NCBI GenBank assembly: GCA_030613795.1
Contig: JAUWLG010000059.1
Coordinates: forward strand, 1-7,150
Direction: 5' to 3'
Source: Helicobacteraceae bacterium
Lineage (GTDB): Bacteria > Campylobacterota > Campylobacteria > Campylobacterales > Sulfurimonadaceae
Length of the DNA stretch: 7,150 nt
Shown here piece by piece: positions 6,076 through 7,150 of this stretch; the first letter of the stretch is position 1; each line of letters starts with the position of its first letter. The notes beneath the pieces were generated by a model that was given only the letters and a program-made list of their open reading frames with translations, was not told the origin of the DNA and did not search any database. Position numbers and translations under genes: made by a program.

Positions 6076-6975
6076 ATGTTCAAATATCTTCTACTTATGT
6101 TTATAACTCTATTTATCATAAGCGGCTGCAGCAAATATAGTGTGTTTCCCACCGATGTAAAAGTCTACGACACACCAGAAAAATATGACCTCGATTATAA
6201 AGAGTTCTATTTTGCCTCGCCACAAGACGCCCTTTTAAGAGGATGGTGGTTCAGGTCGAAAGGAACGTCGAAAGGTATGGTGGTCGTGGCAAACGGTATG
6301 ATCTATAACATGTCGTCGCGTTTTAAGGAGTGGACCTGGCTTCTTGACGAGGGATACGACCTTTTTATCTTTGACTATCGCGGTTATGGCGAGTCAATGG
6401 GGGCGGCAGATATGCTTGGTTTTGTTGATGATGTGGCTTCCGCGGTAGCGTTTGCTCACGCCTTGAATGAAGATCTGCCGATGGTCGCCGTCGGACAGTC
6501 GATGGGCGGCTCCTTTGTCATCGATGCGGTCGCTAAAAACCGCTACCCTTATGTCAGATTGCTTGTCATCGACTCTACGATGACAAGCTTTGGTGCAGCA
6601 GCAGAAGAGATCATGGAACAGCACATACTGTTATGGCCCTGGAGTTGGCTTCCTGGCATGATGACACCTGAGGGTGTAGACTCTATCGATTTTGTCGATA
6701 AAACAGATACACCGACACTCTTTTTGGTGGGTCTGAAAGATGAGGTCATTCAGCCAAAACACTCTGCCGACCTGTTTGTCAAGGCGCATGAGCCCAAGGC
6801 GATCTGGATCGTCGAAGAGGCAAAACATGTGCACTGTATTGACGATGGTCGGGTTAAAAAAGATCTTGCTTACACCTTCGAAGAAGCCGTAAATGGTTCC
6901 TTGTCTTTAGGCAGTGATGTTCGGTATTACGACAAAAACAGTACGTATGAGAGTGAGCGAGAAGAGTTACGCTAA
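6076..6975 (+). CDS. Lipoprotein alpha/beta hydrolase (serine esterase-like)
   Basis: 299 aa. The N-terminus is a lipoprotein signal: short basic start, hydrophobic stretch (LLLMFITLFII) and lipobox ISGC with the lipidated Cys at 18, so the mature enzyme is membrane-anchored outside the cytoplasm. The rest is an alpha/beta hydrolase of the BAAT/YqiA-like group: VVVANGM (69-75, where the family usually has an oxyanion-hole HG), FDYRGYGES (99-107), nucleophile elbow GQSMGG with Ser142, Asp222 in LVGLKDEVIQP, and His251 in EAKHVHC. The triad Ser142-Asp222-His251 is complete, so it should be active on an ester, thioester or amide; the substrate cannot be told. The C-terminal 35 residues or so are polar and probably flexible. 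The start is supported by the lipoprotein signal beginning there and by the -10 just upstream. Possibly co-transcribed with the following prenyltransferase gene. Confidence 0.92.
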   Translation: MFKYLLLMFITLFIISGCSKYSVFPTDVKVYDTPEKYDLDYKEFYFASPQDALLRGWWFRSKGTSKGMVVVANGMIYNMSSRFKEWTWLLDEGYDLFIFDYRGYGESMGAADMLGFVDDVASAVAFAHALNEDLPMVAVGQSMGGSFVIDAVAKNRYPYVRLLVIDSTMTSFGAAAEEIMEQHILLWPWSWLPGMMTPEGVDSIDFVDKTDTPTLFLVGLKDEVIQPKHSADLFVKAHEPKAIWIVEEAKHVHCIDDGRVKKDLAYTFEEAVNGSLSLGSDVRYYDKNSTYESEREELR

Positions 6976-6978
6976 AAT
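6973..6978 (+). promoter_or_regulatory. Possible promoter of the prenyltransferase gene
   Basis: TAAAAT overlaps the stop codon of the hydrolase gene and shares the context GCTAAAATA with the hydrolase promoter at 6063-6071, but lacks the TG of an extended -10. It would give a leader of about 40 bases before the TTG start at 7026. Confidence 0.35.
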
Positions 6979-7025
6979 AACGAAAAATGTACAAGGGCTT
7001 TTGTGGTGCCCATTAAGGAATAGAC

Positions 7026-7150
7026 TTGCAAAGAATGGTTCAACGACTTAAATATTTTAATGAGCTGGTGATGTTCCAACACTCCATCTTCTCACTCCCC
7101 TTTATCTTTATCGCTATGATCGTCTCTGCTAAAGGATGGTTTGGTTTTGG
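7026..7150 (+). CDS. mqnP: UbiA-family prenyltransferase, probably MqnP (N-terminal part)
   Basis: The frame is open to the window end, showing the first 41 residues or so. The sequence VQRLKYFNELVMFQHSIFSLPF followed by IFIAMIVSAKGWFGFG matches the N-terminus of Campylobacterota UbiA-type integral membrane prenyltransferases; the H-S-x-F-x-L-P-F motif opens the first transmembrane helix. In this phylum menaquinone is made by the futalosine route, and the prenyltransferase that attaches the polyprenyl tail is MqnP, often annotated UbiA. The TTG at 7026 is preferred over the in-frame ATG at 7035 because AAGGA (7015-7019) lies 6 bases upstream of the TTG but 15 from the ATG. The catalytic Asp-rich motifs lie beyond the window, so the UbiA family is sure but the MqnP name is inferred from lineage. 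Confidence 0.8.
   Translation, partial: MQRMVQRLKYFNELVMFQHSIFSLPFIFIAMIVSAKGWFGF

Overview
The window looks like a chromosomal stretch from a Campylobacterota bacterium (Sulfurimonas/Sulfurovum-like). This rests on the lineage-typical forms of SmpB ([12 protein letters not shown]) and MiaA (DSLSIYKEIDIASAKP, KRQQTFNRTQF), on the start of a UbiA/MqnP-type prenyltransferase (HSIFSLPFIFIAMIV), on moderate GC, and on TGnTAWAAT-like extended -10 promoters. No RNA gene, insertion sequence, CRISPR array or phage integrase is visible.

Left half (1-4533, + strand): one tightly packed gene run that enters from outside the window. It holds the C-terminal end of a RimK-like ATP-grasp ligase; a second, divergent ATP-grasp protein (445 aa) with a degenerate helix-hairpin-helix-like tail; a large M14 metallocarboxypeptidase (864 aa) with FnIII and DNRLRE-like beta modules but no signal peptide; and a small two-helix membrane protein with UspB-like topology, whose start overlaps the peptidase stop. 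Two peptide-bond-forming-type enzymes next to one peptide-bond-breaking enzyme suggest a system that adds and removes amino acids or peptides on a protein or small molecule. The substrate is unknown and may be encoded upstream. This is the least explained and most interesting part of the window.

Middle (4534-6033, - strand): housekeeping genes miaA then smpB, transcribed toward the first block. The convergent gap of 108 bp holds small hairpins and a weak terminator candidate for smpB. smpB starts at a TTG with a good Shine-Dalgarno sequence.

Right part (6034-7150, + strand): a 42-bp divergent region separates miaA from a lipoprotein alpha/beta hydrolase. Each gene has an extended -10 element only 5-6 nt from its ATG and no Shine-Dalgarno sequence, so both transcripts look leaderless and the two promoters probably cannot be occupied together. 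The hydrolase is followed by a UbiA-family prenyltransferase, probably mqnP of the futalosine menaquinone pathway, which runs off the window.
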